Assembly (NCBI GenBank): GCA_046261875.1
Contig: JBHENW010000024.1
Coordinates: 1-64,000 of the forward strand
Direction: 5' to 3'
From: JBHENW01 sp046261875
Lineage (GTDB): Bacteria > Acidobacteriota > Thermoanaerobaculia > UBA5066 > Gp7-AA6
DNA length: 64,000 bases
Below the pieces are notes generated by a model. The model was given only the letters and a program-made list of their open reading frames with translations, did no database searches and was not told the origin of the DNA. Both the position numbers and the translations under genes were made by a program. Each line of letters opens with the position of its first letter. Within the stretch, counting starts at the first letter, position 1. Below are positions 34,966 to 43,806 of this stretch, one piece after another.

Positions 34966-35358
34966 ATGGATGGTGAGTGGAACGACAGCCAGCCGATTTA
35001 CCGCCAACTTCGAGACCGCGTCGTCGCTTTGATCCTCGACGGCGTCCTCAAGGAAGGCGATCCGTTGCCGTCCGTGCGCAACGTCGCGGCCGAGTACCGG
35101 GTCAATCCGCTCACGGTTCTCAAGGGCTACCAACAACTCGTCGACGAGCAGCTCGTCGAGAAGAAGCGAGGTATCGGGATGTTCGTCAAAAGCGGCGCGC
35201 GCAACCTGCTCCTGGAGGGGGAACGCCAGAAGTTCCTCGCCGAACAGTGGCCGAGAGTCCAGGCCATGATCCAACGGCTCGGCCTGACGCCGGAGGACCT
35301 GCTGATCTCCGCCGCTCCCCGCGGGCCGTCGCCGGATGCCTCCGGGGAGGAGCGCTGA
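34966..35358 (+). CDS. GntR-family transcriptional regulator, YtrA subfamily
   Basis: A 130-residue regulator with an N-terminal winged helix: PIYRQLRDRVVALILDGVLK, then the recognition segment LPSVRNVAAEYRVNPLTVLKGYQQL and the wing VEKKRGIGMFV. The short C-terminal dimer helix is typical of the YtrA subfamily, which controls ABC-2 transport operons. Here the ABC genes lie 1.5 kb downstream because a monooxygenase gene stands between. The ATG at 34966 is preferred over upstream frame-compatible codons because it gives the usual short N-terminus. Confidence 0.9.
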   Translation: MDGEWNDSQPIYRQLRDRVVALILDGVLKEGDPLPSVRNVAAEYRVNPLTVLKGYQQLVDEQLVEKKRGIGMFVKSGARNLLLEGERQKFLAEQWPRVQAMIQRLGLTPEDLLISAAPRGPSPDASGEER

Positions 35359-35361
35359 AGC

Positions 35362-35391
35362 CATGGCCTGGACAGAAGCTCGCGGCCTCCC
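35362..35391 (+). repeat. Direct repeat, left copy (duplicated ABC gene start)
   Basis: Thirty bases beginning CCATGGCCTGGACAGAAGCT match 36911-36940 at 27 of 30 positions. In the right copy they are the genuine start of the ABC ATPase gene (MACIEARGL). In the left copy they read MAWTEARGL and are fused to the monooxygenase. Together the two copies bracket the monooxygenase gene. Confidence 0.8.
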
Positions 35392-36925
35392 CGAGGAGAT
35401 CCCACGACGAAGGCCATCGGGGGGCCGTAGAGGCGCGAGGCGAACGCTCGTCACCGAGGATGTTGCCGTCATAGGCGCGGGACTCGCCGGCCTGTGCATG
35501 GCGATAGAGCTCAAACGGGCCGGAATGCGCACCTTCACGGTCTTCGAGAAGGGAAGCGATGTCGGTGGCGTCTGGAGAGAGAACGTCTACCCGGGCGCGG
35601 CTTGCGACTCGCCTGCGCACCTCTACTCGTATTCGTTCGAGCCGCACGACCGCTGGACCCGAACCTACGCGAGCCAGCCCGAGATTCTCGACTATTTGAG
35701 GCGTTGTGCACGGAAATACGGCGTCGAATCGCACCTGAAGCTCGGCAGGCAGATCACCGAAGTCTCATTCGACTCGGACGGGCAGGTGTGGCGGCTGCGA
35801 ACTGCCTCAGGGAGCGAGCACCGGGCGCGCGCCCTCGTCACCGCCACCGGCCAGCTCAGTCACCCGCGCGTGCCGAGCATCCCGGGCCGAGCGGAGTTCA
35901 CGGGGCGGGCGTTCCACAGCGCGCAATGGGACCCGCGCCACGATCTCCGGGGCCGAACCGTGGCGGTGATCGGGAACGGTTGCAGCGCCGCGCAGATCGT
36001 GCCGCAGATCGCGGCGGAGGTGAGGCAGCTCCACGTCTTTCAGCGTTCGGCGAAATGGATCGTCCCCAAGTGGGACCGCCAGTTCGGGCCGGTCGCCCGG
36101 TGGGTTTTCCGCCGCTTCCCCGGATCACAGAAGTTGAGCCGGATCATCTGGAGCCTGCTCGCCGATTTCATCGCGTACTCGCCGATGCGTCCCGGCCTGT
36201 TCGCGCGCGCGGTCGAGGTGGTGGCGCATTTCCATCTCCGGCGCCAGATTGCCGATCGCGCGCTGCGCTCGAGACTGACTCCGAAGTCCGCTCTCGGGTG
36301 CAACCGAATGATCCTCTCGAATGACTACTACCCCGCGCTCACGCGGAGCAACGTCGAGCTGGTCACCGACAAGATTGTCCGGGTTGTCCCGAACGGCATC
36401 GAGACCTCCGACGGCCGCGTTCGAGAAGTCGACACCATCATTTTTGCCACCGGGTTCGAGTCGACCCACTTCCTCGCGTCCATGGACATCCGCGGACCCG
36501 GCGGTCGTCTTTCCGACGTGTGGCGAAGCGGCGCCGCGGCCTACCTGGGCATTACGGTGCCCGGTTTTCCGAATTTCTTCATGCTCTACGGCCCGAACAC
36601 GAGCTCGATCAACAACTCGGTCATTTCCATGATCGAGAGCCAGGTCCGGTACGTGATGGGGTGCCTCGAGATGATCCCGAGAGGCGGAGCGATCGAGGTG
36701 AGACCCGACGTCTTTGCCGAGTATCAGCGGAAGATGGCGTCGTGGCTTCAGGGCACCGTCTGGAACGGCGAATGCCGTAGCTGGTACAAGACGGAGTCCG
36801 GTCGCATCACCAACACCTGGCCCCTGCGCGTCTATCGCTACCGGCTCGCCACGCGCCGCCCGAGCCCCGCCCAATTCGTCGTGTCGCGAGCCGCTGGAGG
36901 GACGTTGAGACCATGGCCTGCATAG
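35363..36925 (+). CDS. Flavin-containing (Baeyer-Villiger type) monooxygenase
   Basis: A 520-residue FAD/NADPH monooxygenase. FAD site VIGAGLAGLCMA, NADPH site VIGNGCSAAQIV, and the type I BVMO fingerprint F-x-G-x-x-x-H-x-x-x-W-D seen as FTGRAFHSAQWD. It oxidises ketones or other carbonyls with oxygen. The first about 30 residues (MAWTEARGLPEEIP and onward) are not family-like. They copy the first codons of the ABC ATPase gene, so the enzyme uses a borrowed start; similarity begins at TEDVAVIGAG. The stop TAG (36923-36925) lies inside the ABC gene, whose ATG it overlaps by 13 bases. Confidence 0.9.
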   Translation: MAWTEARGLPEEIPRRRPSGGRRGARRTLVTEDVAVIGAGLAGLCMAIELKRAGMRTFTVFEKGSDVGGVWRENVYPGAACDSPAHLYSYSFEPHDRWTRTYASQPEILDYLRRCARKYGVESHLKLGRQITEVSFDSDGQVWRLRTASGSEHRARALVTATGQLSHPRVPSIPGRAEFTGRAFHSAQWDPRHDLRGRTVAVIGNGCSAAQIVPQIAAEVRQLHVFQRSAKWIVPKWDRQFGPVARWVFRRFPGSQKLSRIIWSLLADFIAYSPMRPGLFARAVEVVAHFHLRRQIADRALRSRLTPKSALGCNRMILSNDYYPALTRSNVELVTDKIVRVVPNGIETSDGRVREVDTIIFATGFESTHFLASMDIRGPGGRLSDVWRSGAAAYLGITVPGFPNFFMLYGPNTSSINNSVISMIESQVRYVMGCLEMIPRGGAIEVRPDVFAEYQRKMASWLQGTVWNGECRSWYKTESGRITNTWPLRVYRYRLATRRPSPAQFVVSRAAGGTLRPWPA

Positions 36926-36940
36926 AAGCACGCGGCCTCC
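36911..36940 (+). repeat. Direct repeat, right copy (native ABC gene start)
   Basis: The counterpart of 35362-35391, with three mismatches. It contains the ATG of the ABC ATPase and the last codons of the monooxygenase. Its position at the exact 5' end of the ABC gene suggests that the monooxygenase arrived by an event that duplicated this junction. Confidence 0.8.
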
Positions 36941-37788
36941 GCAAGGTCTACGGAAAAACCGTCGCGCTGGACGGGGTCGATCTCCGCGTCGAAGAGGGCC
37001 GCATCCTCGGTCTCATCGGCCCCAACGGCGCCGGGAAGACCACGGCGCTCAACGCGATCCTCGGCCTCACCTCTTATCAGGGAGACCTGACGGTGCTCGG
37101 AAGGGAGCCCTGGACCGATCGCGACCAGCTCATGCGCGACGTCTCCTTCATCGCCGACGTCGCCGTGCTGCCGCGCTGGATGAGGGTGCGGCAGGCGCTC
37201 GACTACGTCCAGGGGGTGCACCCGCGATTCGACCGGGCGAAAGCCGAGGCCTTCCTGGCGAAGACCACGATCCAGCGCGGCAGCAAGGTCCGGGAGCTGT
37301 CGAAGGGCATGGTGACCCAGCTGCACCTCGCTCTCGTCATGGCACTCGACGCGAAGCTGCTGGTTCTGGACGAGCCGACGCTCGGCCTGGACATCCTGTA
37401 TCGCAAGCAGTTCTACGACTCGCTGCTCAACGACTACTTCGACGGCACCCGCACGATCCTCGTGACGACACATCAGGTGGAAGAGATCCAGGACGTCCTG
37501 ACGGATCTCATGTTCATCGACCGGGGTCGCATCGTGCTCGAGTGCAGCATGGAGGAGTTCGAGAGGCGCTACACGCAGGTCATGGTGAACCCCGAGAACC
37601 TCGAGGCGGCGCAGGCGCTGAAGCCCATGAGCGAACGGCAGGTCTTCGGCCGCAGCATCCTGCTCTTCGACGGAGCCGATCGACAGAAGCTCGGCGCCCT
37701 CGGCGACGTGCGCACGCCCGGCATCGCCGATCTCTTCGTCGCGGTGATGGGTAATCCGTCTGCCGCCCCGCAGGGAGGCGCCCGATGA
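36913..37788 (+). CDS. ABC transporter ATP-binding protein (YtrB-like)
   Basis: A 291-residue ATPase of the ABC-2 exporter class. Walker A is GPNGAGKTTALN, the signature is degenerate (RELSKGMVTQLHLALV), Walker B is LLVLDEPTLGLD, and the switch His is in VTTHQVEE. The altered signature, SKGM in place of SGGQ, is common in YtrB-type proteins. It overlaps the downstream permease gene as ATGA. With the GntR regulator it forms a Ytr-like operon, of a type that in Firmicutes responds to cell-wall-active compounds. Confidence 0.9.
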   Translation: MACIEARGLRKVYGKTVALDGVDLRVEEGRILGLIGPNGAGKTTALNAILGLTSYQGDLTVLGREPWTDRDQLMRDVSFIADVAVLPRWMRVRQALDYVQGVHPRFDRAKAEAFLAKTTIQRGSKVRELSKGMVTQLHLALVMALDAKLLVLDEPTLGLDILYRKQFYDSLLNDYFDGTRTILVTTHQVEEIQDVLTDLMFIDRGRIVLECSMEEFERRYTQVMVNPENLEAAQALKPMSERQVFGRSILLFDGADRQKLGALGDVRTPGIADLFVAVMGNPSAAPQGGAR

Positions 37789-38702
37789 CCTCACCGAACG
37801 CTGTGCCGGCCGCGGCCCCGCCCCTCACGGCTGCGCCCGCGCGGGAGATCCGTCCGATGTACTGGTCCGTGCGGCGGGAGCTCTGGGAGAATCGCTCCCT
37901 CTACCTCGCGCCCGCAATCGTCTCGGCGGTGGTGCTGTTCGGCACGCTCATCGGCACGATCGGCCTGCCGGGCCGCGTGCGGAACGCGGCGAGCGATCCG
38001 GCGAAGCTGCACGACGTCCTGGTTGGCTCCCCCAGCACGGCGCCGTCGCCGGTCATGTTCGTCGCGCTGATGGTCGGCCTCTTCTACTGCCTCGAGGCTC
38101 TCCACGGAGAGCGCAAGGATCGCAGCATCCTGTTCTGGAAGTCGCTTCCGGTCTCGGATCGGACGACCGTGCTCTCCAAAGCGAGCATCCCGCTGCTGGT
38201 TCTGCCCGTGATCGCCTACGTGCTCGGCATGTCCACGCAGCTCCTCCTGCTCTACGCGAGGAGCGCTGTCCTTTGGGCCAGCGGGCTGAGCGCCTCCGCG
38301 ATGTGGGCGGAAATGCGTTTCTTCGAGGGCCTGGTGATCATGGCCTACGGCCTGGCCGCCTTCGTGCTCTGGTGGGCGCCGATCCACGGCTGGTTTCTGC
38401 TGGTGTCGGCGTGGGCGAAACGCGCGGTCCTTCTGTGGGCCGTGCTGCCTTGGCTCGCGGTCGCGGGATTGGAACGCATGGTGTTCGGCTCCTTGTCCTT
38501 CATGCGCATGCTCCAGTACCGGTGGACGGGCGCCATGACCGAGGCGTTCACCCTCAAACCGGGCTCTCACGACATCGATCGGCTGGCGCAGCTCAGGCCG
38601 GGCCACTTCCTGACCCGGCCCGGCCTGTGGCTGGGGCTGGCCTTTGCGGCGGCATGTCTCGCCGCCGCGGTGAGGCTGCGCCGTCATCGGGAACCGATCT
38701 AG
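37785..38702 (+). CDS. ABC-2 type permease (YtrC/D-like)
   Basis: A 305-residue integral membrane protein with six hydrophobic segments (about residues 38-58, 85-102, 130-155, 180-205, 215-235 and 280-298). Family cues are the N-terminal MYWSVRRELWENRSLYLAPA and the HGERKDRSILFWKSLPVSD loop, which is frequent in exporters of the YtrC/D and BcrB type. It starts inside the last codons of the ATPase gene (ATGA). The substrate is unknown. Confidence 0.85.
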   Translation: MTSPNAVPAAAPPLTAAPAREIRPMYWSVRRELWENRSLYLAPAIVSAVVLFGTLIGTIGLPGRVRNAASDPAKLHDVLVGSPSTAPSPVMFVALMVGLFYCLEALHGERKDRSILFWKSLPVSDRTTVLSKASIPLLVLPVIAYVLGMSTQLLLLYARSAVLWASGLSASAMWAEMRFFEGLVIMAYGLAAFVLWWAPIHGWFLLVSAWAKRAVLLWAVLPWLAVAGLERMVFGSLSFMRMLQYRWTGAMTEAFTLKPGSHDIDRLAQLRPGHFLTRPGLWLGLAFAAACLAAAVRLRRHREPI

Positions 38703-38741
38703 TCGCAGCAAGGCGATTCATTTCGCGCAAGGAGAACGAGC

Positions 38742-39506
38742 ATGAGCACAGGCATCCGTACGGAGGGGGTTACAGAAACGGCGGCGCGGTTCAAGGCGAG
38801 GACGGCCGGTTTCTTCTGGCTGATGACGTTTCTGACGGGCAGCTTCGCGATGGTCGCCGGCGGGCGGCAGATCGTGGCCGGCGACCCCGCGGCCACGTCG
38901 GCCAACATCCTGGCGAACGAGTCCCTGTATCGGCTGGCGCTCACGTCCAACCTGATCGCCGGCGCATGCTATCTCGCGGCGACGCTGCTCGTGTACGAGC
39001 TGCTCAAGCCGGTGAACAGGGGCATCTCGCTGCTCGCGGCGTTCTTCAGTCTCCTGGGCGTCGGGAGCGGTGCCGTGACCTCACTTCTCTATTTCGCTCC
39101 ATTGGTCGTCTAGGGAGCGGCGCGATATCTGAGCGTCTACACGGGGGAACAGACGCAGGCGCTGGCGCTCCTGTTTCTCGGATTGGGGGAGCAGGCCTCC
39201 GCCATCTCCTTCGGGTTTTTCGGGCTGCACTGCCTCCTCGTCGGCTGGCTCATTCTCCGGTCGACCTTTCTGCCCCGCCTCGTGGGGGCCCTGATGGCAT
39301 TGGGAGGGCTGGGCTGGCTGACCCTCTGCCTCGCCAATCTGCTGTCGCCGGCGCTCGGGCAGTCTCTGATCCCGTTCATCGCGATCCCCGGCCTCATCGG
39401 AGAGCTGTCGCTGATCTTCTGGCTACTCGTGAAGGCCGTGAACGCTCAGCGGTGGAAGGAGCAGGCGATCGCATCGGCCGCCGTGACCATCCCGGAGCAT
39501 GCATGA
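38742..39506 (+). pseudogene. DUF4386 membrane protein with an in-frame amber codon
   Basis: One reading frame of 254 sense codons encodes a DUF4386 membrane protein (six hydrophobic segments, RSTFLPRLVGALMALGGLGW near the end). TAG interrupts it at 39111-39113, between FAPLVV and GAARYLSVYTGEQ. The sequence continues in the same frame on the far side with clear family similarity, so this is a single nonsense change and not a junction. TAG is an ordinary stop elsewhere in the window. A ribosome site AAGGAGAA precedes the ATG. The product is probably truncated at 123 residues and inactive. Confidence 0.75.
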
Positions 39507-40213
39507 CGCGCACGACGAACGCGCGGCTCGCCGGCTTCACTTTCCTCTTCTACATCGCGGCCGGCATCACCCGCATGATTCTGTCCAGCCGGGCGATGAG
39601 CGGGGAGGGGACCGCGGCAAAGCTCGAGAGCCTCGCCGGACACGCGACGGAGTTGCGCTTCATCGTCGTGCTCTCCCTGCTCATGAGCCTTTCGGCCCTG
39701 GTGCTGGGCGTGACGCTCTGGGCGATCACGCGCGAGCAGGATCCGGATCTCGCCATGCTGGCGATGACCTGTCGCGTCGTCGAGGGCGTCAACAATGCGA
39801 GCTCGATACCGCAGACGCTCGGATTGTTCTGGCTCGCTACGGCCACCGGAGCCAACGCGCCGGACTCCGCGGCCGCGCAGGCGCTCGCCGCGTACTTTTT
39901 CCGTGAGGGAGCGGGCGTCAGCGCAACGTTCTTCGCCGTGGGCAGCACCCTTTTCTCGTGGCTCCTCCTGCGCGGCCGGATGATTCCCGTCCCTCTGGCC
40001 TGGCTGGGCGTGGTCGCCTCGGTCCTGCTCGTCTTGCTCCTTCCCCTGCAGCTCGCCGGATCCGTCCGGTCCTTCTCCGGCGCAGTTGGCTGGCTCATGT
40101 GGATGCCCATGCTCGTGTTCGAGCTCGTGTTCGCGCTCTGGCTGCTCATCAAGGGTGTCGCCGCGCCGGCCGCCCGGCGTTCGCCTCTCAACCAACCCTC
40201 AACGGTTTCATGA
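39503..40213 (+). CDS. DUF4386 membrane protein
   Basis: A 236-residue integral membrane protein, related to the damaged gene just upstream, which it overlaps as ATGA. It has about six hydrophobic segments, starting RLAGFTFLFYIAAGITRMIL. Motifs such as FFREGAGVSATFFAVGSTLFSWLLLRGR and IPVPLAWLGVVASVLL are typical of DUF4386. No function is established for the family. Confidence 0.85.
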   Translation: MTRTTNARLAGFTFLFYIAAGITRMILSSRAMSGEGTAAKLESLAGHATELRFIVVLSLLMSLSALVLGVTLWAITREQDPDLAMLAMTCRVVEGVNNASSIPQTLGLFWLATATGANAPDSAAAQALAAYFFREGAGVSATFFAVGSTLFSWLLLRGRMIPVPLAWLGVVASVLLVLLLPLQLAGSVRSFSGAVGWLMWMPMLVFELVFALWLLIKGVAAPAARRSPLNQPSTVS

Positions 40214-40244
40214 CAAGACCAGTCCTGGTCTAAAGGAGAACCCC

Positions 40245-40826
40245 ATGCACCGCGTCATTCCCGGAATCCTTCTGATCTGTTTTCTCACGCCAGCCGCCAT
40301 CGGCCTGGCCCAAAGCACTCCGCCGCCAGCCGCCCCCACGCCCCAGCCCAATCCTCTCAGCGCACACAGCCGGATGATGTATCGAGGGGTAAAAGGAATC
40401 CTGATCCGCTCAGCGGAGCTCATGCCCGAGGAGAACTATTCCTTCAAGCCGACGGAGTCGGTCCGCAGCTTCGGCCAGATCATCGGACACGTCGCCGACT
40501 CGCAGTACACATTTTGCTCCAGGGTACTCGGGGAAACGAGGCCAGCCCTGAAAATCGAGGAGACCAAGACCTCGAAGGCCGACCTGATCGCCGCACTCAA
40601 AGCCGCCGTCGCCTACTGCGACAAGGCCTACGACGGGATGACCGACGCGTCAGCGGTCGAGAGAGTGAAGCTCATGGGAAGCGAATCGCCCAAGCTCGGC
40701 GCGCTCGCCGTCAACAACACACATACCATCGAGCACTACGGAAACCTCATCGTCTACTTGCGGATGAAGAAGATCGTCCCTCCGACGAGCGACCAGGCGT
40801 TCATGCAGGAGATCATGAAGAAGTAA
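40245..40826 (+). CDS. Exported DinB-family protein
   Basis: A 193-residue four-helix protein of the DinB/YfiT type, with a signal peptide (MHRVIPGILLICFLTPAA to LAQ). The three metal-ligand His of the family are visible: IIGHVADSQ in helix 2, and H-T-I-E-H in NNTHTIEHYGN in helix 4. Such proteins bind zinc or nickel. Exported DinB members are common in Acidobacteriota-like genomes and their substrates are not known. A ribosome site AAAGGAGAA lies just before the ATG. Confidence 0.88.
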   Translation: MHRVIPGILLICFLTPAAIGLAQSTPPPAAPTPQPNPLSAHSRMMYRGVKGILIRSAELMPEENYSFKPTESVRSFGQIIGHVADSQYTFCSRVLGETRPALKIEETKTSKADLIAALKAAVAYCDKAYDGMTDASAVERVKLMGSESPKLGALAVNNTHTIEHYGNLIVYLRMKKIVPPTSDQAFMQEIMKK

Positions 40827-40917
40827 TGTCTCCGGGCCGGCCCGCTTTTTGATCCTGGCGAGTCCCTGGTTCATGTTTTGCCTGTGATCCAGGGCGCACG
40901 GGAGGACTCGCTCGAGC

Positions 40918-41943
40918 ATGAAAGCGATCGTCTATCGCAACTATGGCTCACCCGATGTTCTCCGGCTCGAGGACGTCGAGAAGCCGGCGCCTCGTGACGA
41001 CGAGGTCCTGGTAAGAGTTCGCGCGGCTTCTGTCAACCCGCTCGACTGGCACGTCATGAGAGGTGAGCCGCGCTTCATGCGCCTGCTGGCCGGACTGCGC
41101 AAGCCAAAGGACATTCGGCTGGGAGTGGATCTGGCGGGAGAGGTCGAAGCAGTCGGCAGCGGCGTGACTCGGTTTCGACCGGGAGACGCTGTCTTTGGCT
41201 CGAGTGACGGCGCATTCGCCGAGCATGTCTGTGCCCGCCCGAATCACCTGGCCTTGAAGCCCGAGAAGCTCACCTTCGAGCAGGCGGCGGCCGTGAACGT
41301 GGCGGGGCTGACCGCCTTGCAGGGCCTTCGCGACAAGGGACGGCTTCAGCCGGGGCAGAGGGTCCTCATCAACGGCGCCGCGGGGGGCGTGGGAACGTTC
41401 GCCGTGCAGATCGCGCGGACGTTCGGCGCCCATGTGACCGGTGTCTGCAGCACCCGGAACGTGGACATGGTCCGATCCATCGGGGCGGACCGGATCGTCG
41501 ATTACACCCGGGAGGACTTCACCGGCGGCGGGGAGCGGTACGACCTGATCTTCGACTGCATCGGGAACCATTCGCTATCCGCCTTCCGGCGCGTCCTGAG
41601 CCCGAGAGGGATTTACCTGATGATCGGGGCAGGGTCCGGTCGATGGATCGACCCTTTTCCTCGTGCAATCAGGGCGCTCCTGCTGTCTCCCTTCGTGAGC
41701 CAGGAGCTCTCCATGTTCATCGCGAAAAGGAAGTCAGAGGACCTGGAGATCCTGGGCCGGCTCATCGAAGAGGGGCAGGTGAAACCGGTCATCGACAGGC
41801 GTTACCGGTTGAGCGAGGTCCCCGAGGCGATCCGGTATCTGGAGACGATGCGCGCGCGAGGAAAAGTCATCATCATCGTGGACCCCGACGAAAGGGGTCG
41901 ACGTGCCGGGATGGGAAGAGAGGGCGCAGGCGTGAGCACGTAG
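40918..41943 (+). CDS. NAD(P)-dependent alcohol dehydrogenase / quinone reductase (MDR family)
   Basis: A 341-residue medium-chain reductase without catalytic zinc ligands. Features are MKAIVYRNYGSPDVLRLEDV at the N-terminus, ASVNPLDWHVMRGEP, and the nucleotide site INGAAGGVGTFAVQIA. It ends with a Lys-rich strand KVIIIVDP and a short Arg/Gly tail. It is similar in fold to the enzyme at 31011-31973 but not adjacent to it. Role unknown; genes of this type often lie beside DinB and DUF4386 genes in accessory regions. Confidence 0.9.
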   Translation: MKAIVYRNYGSPDVLRLEDVEKPAPRDDEVLVRVRAASVNPLDWHVMRGEPRFMRLLAGLRKPKDIRLGVDLAGEVEAVGSGVTRFRPGDAVFGSSDGAFAEHVCARPNHLALKPEKLTFEQAAAVNVAGLTALQGLRDKGRLQPGQRVLINGAAGGVGTFAVQIARTFGAHVTGVCSTRNVDMVRSIGADRIVDYTREDFTGGGERYDLIFDCIGNHSLSAFRRVLSPRGIYLMIGAGSGRWIDPFPRAIRALLLSPFVSQELSMFIAKRKSEDLEILGRLIEEGQVKPVIDRRYRLSEVPEAIRYLETMRARGKVIIIVDPDERGRRAGMGREGAGVST

Positions 41944-42048
41944 CGTCACGAAAGGACTGCGACGTTCAACCAGCTTCTTCCCCGGCGCATCGATAATACG
42001 TATCGCGGTTACAAGATCGCGCTCTGGCTCTTTGCCCTGGTTCTGTTC

Positions 42049-42426
42049 ATGAAGGGTGCCATGAGCCTGAACGGGATCTTCAACGGTTACTCCGTGGCGA
42101 GTTCCGCCGACGGAATCCCCATGGACACTTACCCGCCGGCCGCTGCAGGGACGATCGTTTCTCTCTTCGCGCTCCTGGGGCTCTCCCGCCTCATGATCTC
42201 CTTGCTTGGTCTATTGGTCTTGGTTCGGTATCGCAGCATGATTCCGTTGATGTTCGCGTTGCTCCTGCTGGAACATCTGAGCGCAAGACTGGTTCGGTTG
42301 TTCATTCCCATCGTCAGGACCGGAACGCCACCCGCTGGTGTCATAAACCTCGCACTCCTCGGCCTGATGATCGTTGGCTTCGCGCTATCGCTACGGCGCC
42401 AAGGCAATCTTCGAGTACAGGAGTGA
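42049..42426 (+). CDS. Small hypothetical membrane protein (possible upstream ACG start at 41962)
   Basis: A protein of at least 125 residues with about three hydrophobic segments (VSLFALLGLSRLMISLLGLLV, MFALLLLEHLS, LLGLMIVGFALSL). The first canonical start is ATG 42049, but the frame is open upstream and encodes a further plausible segment, LPRRIDNTYRGYKIALWLFA. It begins at ACG 41962, which is preceded by AAAGGA at a good ribosome distance. The gene may therefore have lost its ATG by an ATG-to-ACG change or use a rare start. Its family is not recognised with certainty. Confidence 0.7.
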   Translation: MKGAMSLNGIFNGYSVASSADGIPMDTYPPAAAGTIVSLFALLGLSRLMISLLGLLVLVRYRSMIPLMFALLLLEHLSARLVRLFIPIVRTGTPPAGVINLALLGLMIVGFALSLRRQGNLRVQE

Positions 42427-43806
42427 CCTACGAGTGTCGTTGCCCCGTGCCCGGCGGGCCCATCGGCTCGTCGCCGGCTGTACGGCTTCCGGCTTGTCCA
42501 CCTCTTCGATGCGGACATCCGAAGGCGGTCTTTCCTTCTGCAGGCGTGCCGCGGCGGCTTCGGCCTTCCGCATGACCCGGAGCACGTTGCGGCCCGCGAT
42601 GCCCTCGAGCTGCTCGTCCGTGTAGCCGCGCCGGACGAGCTCGGCGAAGAGAACGGGGGTAGGCGGCCACGCTCTCCAGGCCTTCCGGCGTGGTGGAAAT
42701 CCCATCCAGGTCGGCGCCCACTCCGGCGTGCGCGGCGCCGGCCACCCGCACCACGTGGTCGATGTGATCGGCGACGTCCTGCAGGGTCGCCCGCGGTGCG
42801 GGATTCGCGCCTTCCCACGGGGCGAGCGCCCCCTTCGTCTTCTCCGGCTGCCCGCGATACAGGGCCTTGAGGCGCGCCTCTTCAGCGTCTTTCGCGGCGT
42901 CGCGCGCGCGCACCTTCTCCGAGACGAACGCGGGCACCCACGTGACCATTTACCACGCCGTCGTTCTCCCGGACGCGGCGCAGAACGTCATCGGGAACGT
43001 TTCGCGCGTGATCCGTGATCGCCCGCGCGGAGGAATGCGAAAAGACGACCGGCGCTGCGGTCGCGTCCAGGATGTCGTGCATCGTCTTCGGCGCGACGTG
43101 CGAGAGATCGACGAGCATGCCGAGACGATTCATTTCCGCGATGACCAGCTTCCCGAACGGGGTGAGGCCGCCGTGGACCGGATCGGCCGTCGCCGAATCG
43201 GCCCAGTCGGGTTCGCGCCGTGCGTGATCGTCAGATATCGCGCGCCCGCCGCGAAGAGCTGGGGAGAACGGCGAGTGAGTTGAGAATGGAGTGGCCGCCT
43301 TCCACTCCGATGCGCGAGGCGATCTTGCCGCGGCGATGGATGCGCACGACGTCATCGGCGGTGCGAGCGAGCTCGAACGTGTCCGGGTAGAGCTCGCCCA
43401 GGCGGTGGACGACATCGATCTGCTCGAGGACGGCCCGCACGGCGTCCGTGCCCGTGCGCGTCGTCGGGACGTATGCGGACCAGAACTGCCCGCCGATCCT
43501 CCTCTGCCGCAGCCGCGGGATGTCCGTGTGCAGCGCGGGGGTGAGCTTGCTCTGGTCCTGCCGGATGTCCAGCTGCGCAAGATGATTCCTGACCCGCTCC
43601 TCGTACTGGGAGGGAAGGTCGTTGTGTCCGTCGATCAGCGGCACTTCGCGGAGGATGCGGTCGATGCGCGCGTCCACGGAGTTCGTCTGGGCAGTTGCGG
43701 GAACGGCGAGAGCGACGAACAGCGTCACTCCACAGAGGACGCGCCGCCGCGTGAGCCAGCTCGACCTCGCCGTGGAGGCGGGCGTGTCATCGCGCCACGT
43801 GAGCAT
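42391..43806 (-). pseudogene. M19 membrane dipeptidase, multiply frameshifted
   Basis: The gene encoded an exported renal-dipeptidase-type zinc peptidase. The metal motif [49 protein letters not shown] and the final RRGYTDEQLEGIAGRNVLRVM all belong to one protein but fall in different frames. Single-base changes near 43265, 43212, 42950 and 42655 (in C or A runs) break it. The 5' end runs directly into the antisense of the broken XRE regulator at about 43740, so the original start is missing. A signal-like stretch VTLFVALAVPATAQ remains. No active enzyme is expected unless the indels are sequence errors. Confidence 0.8.

Noticed and set aside
39111..39113. TAG recoding or suppression in the DUF4386 gene
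   Set aside because: TAG ends several intact genes in the window (for example at 36923-36925 and 869-871), so it is a normal stop here. A nonsense mutation is simpler.
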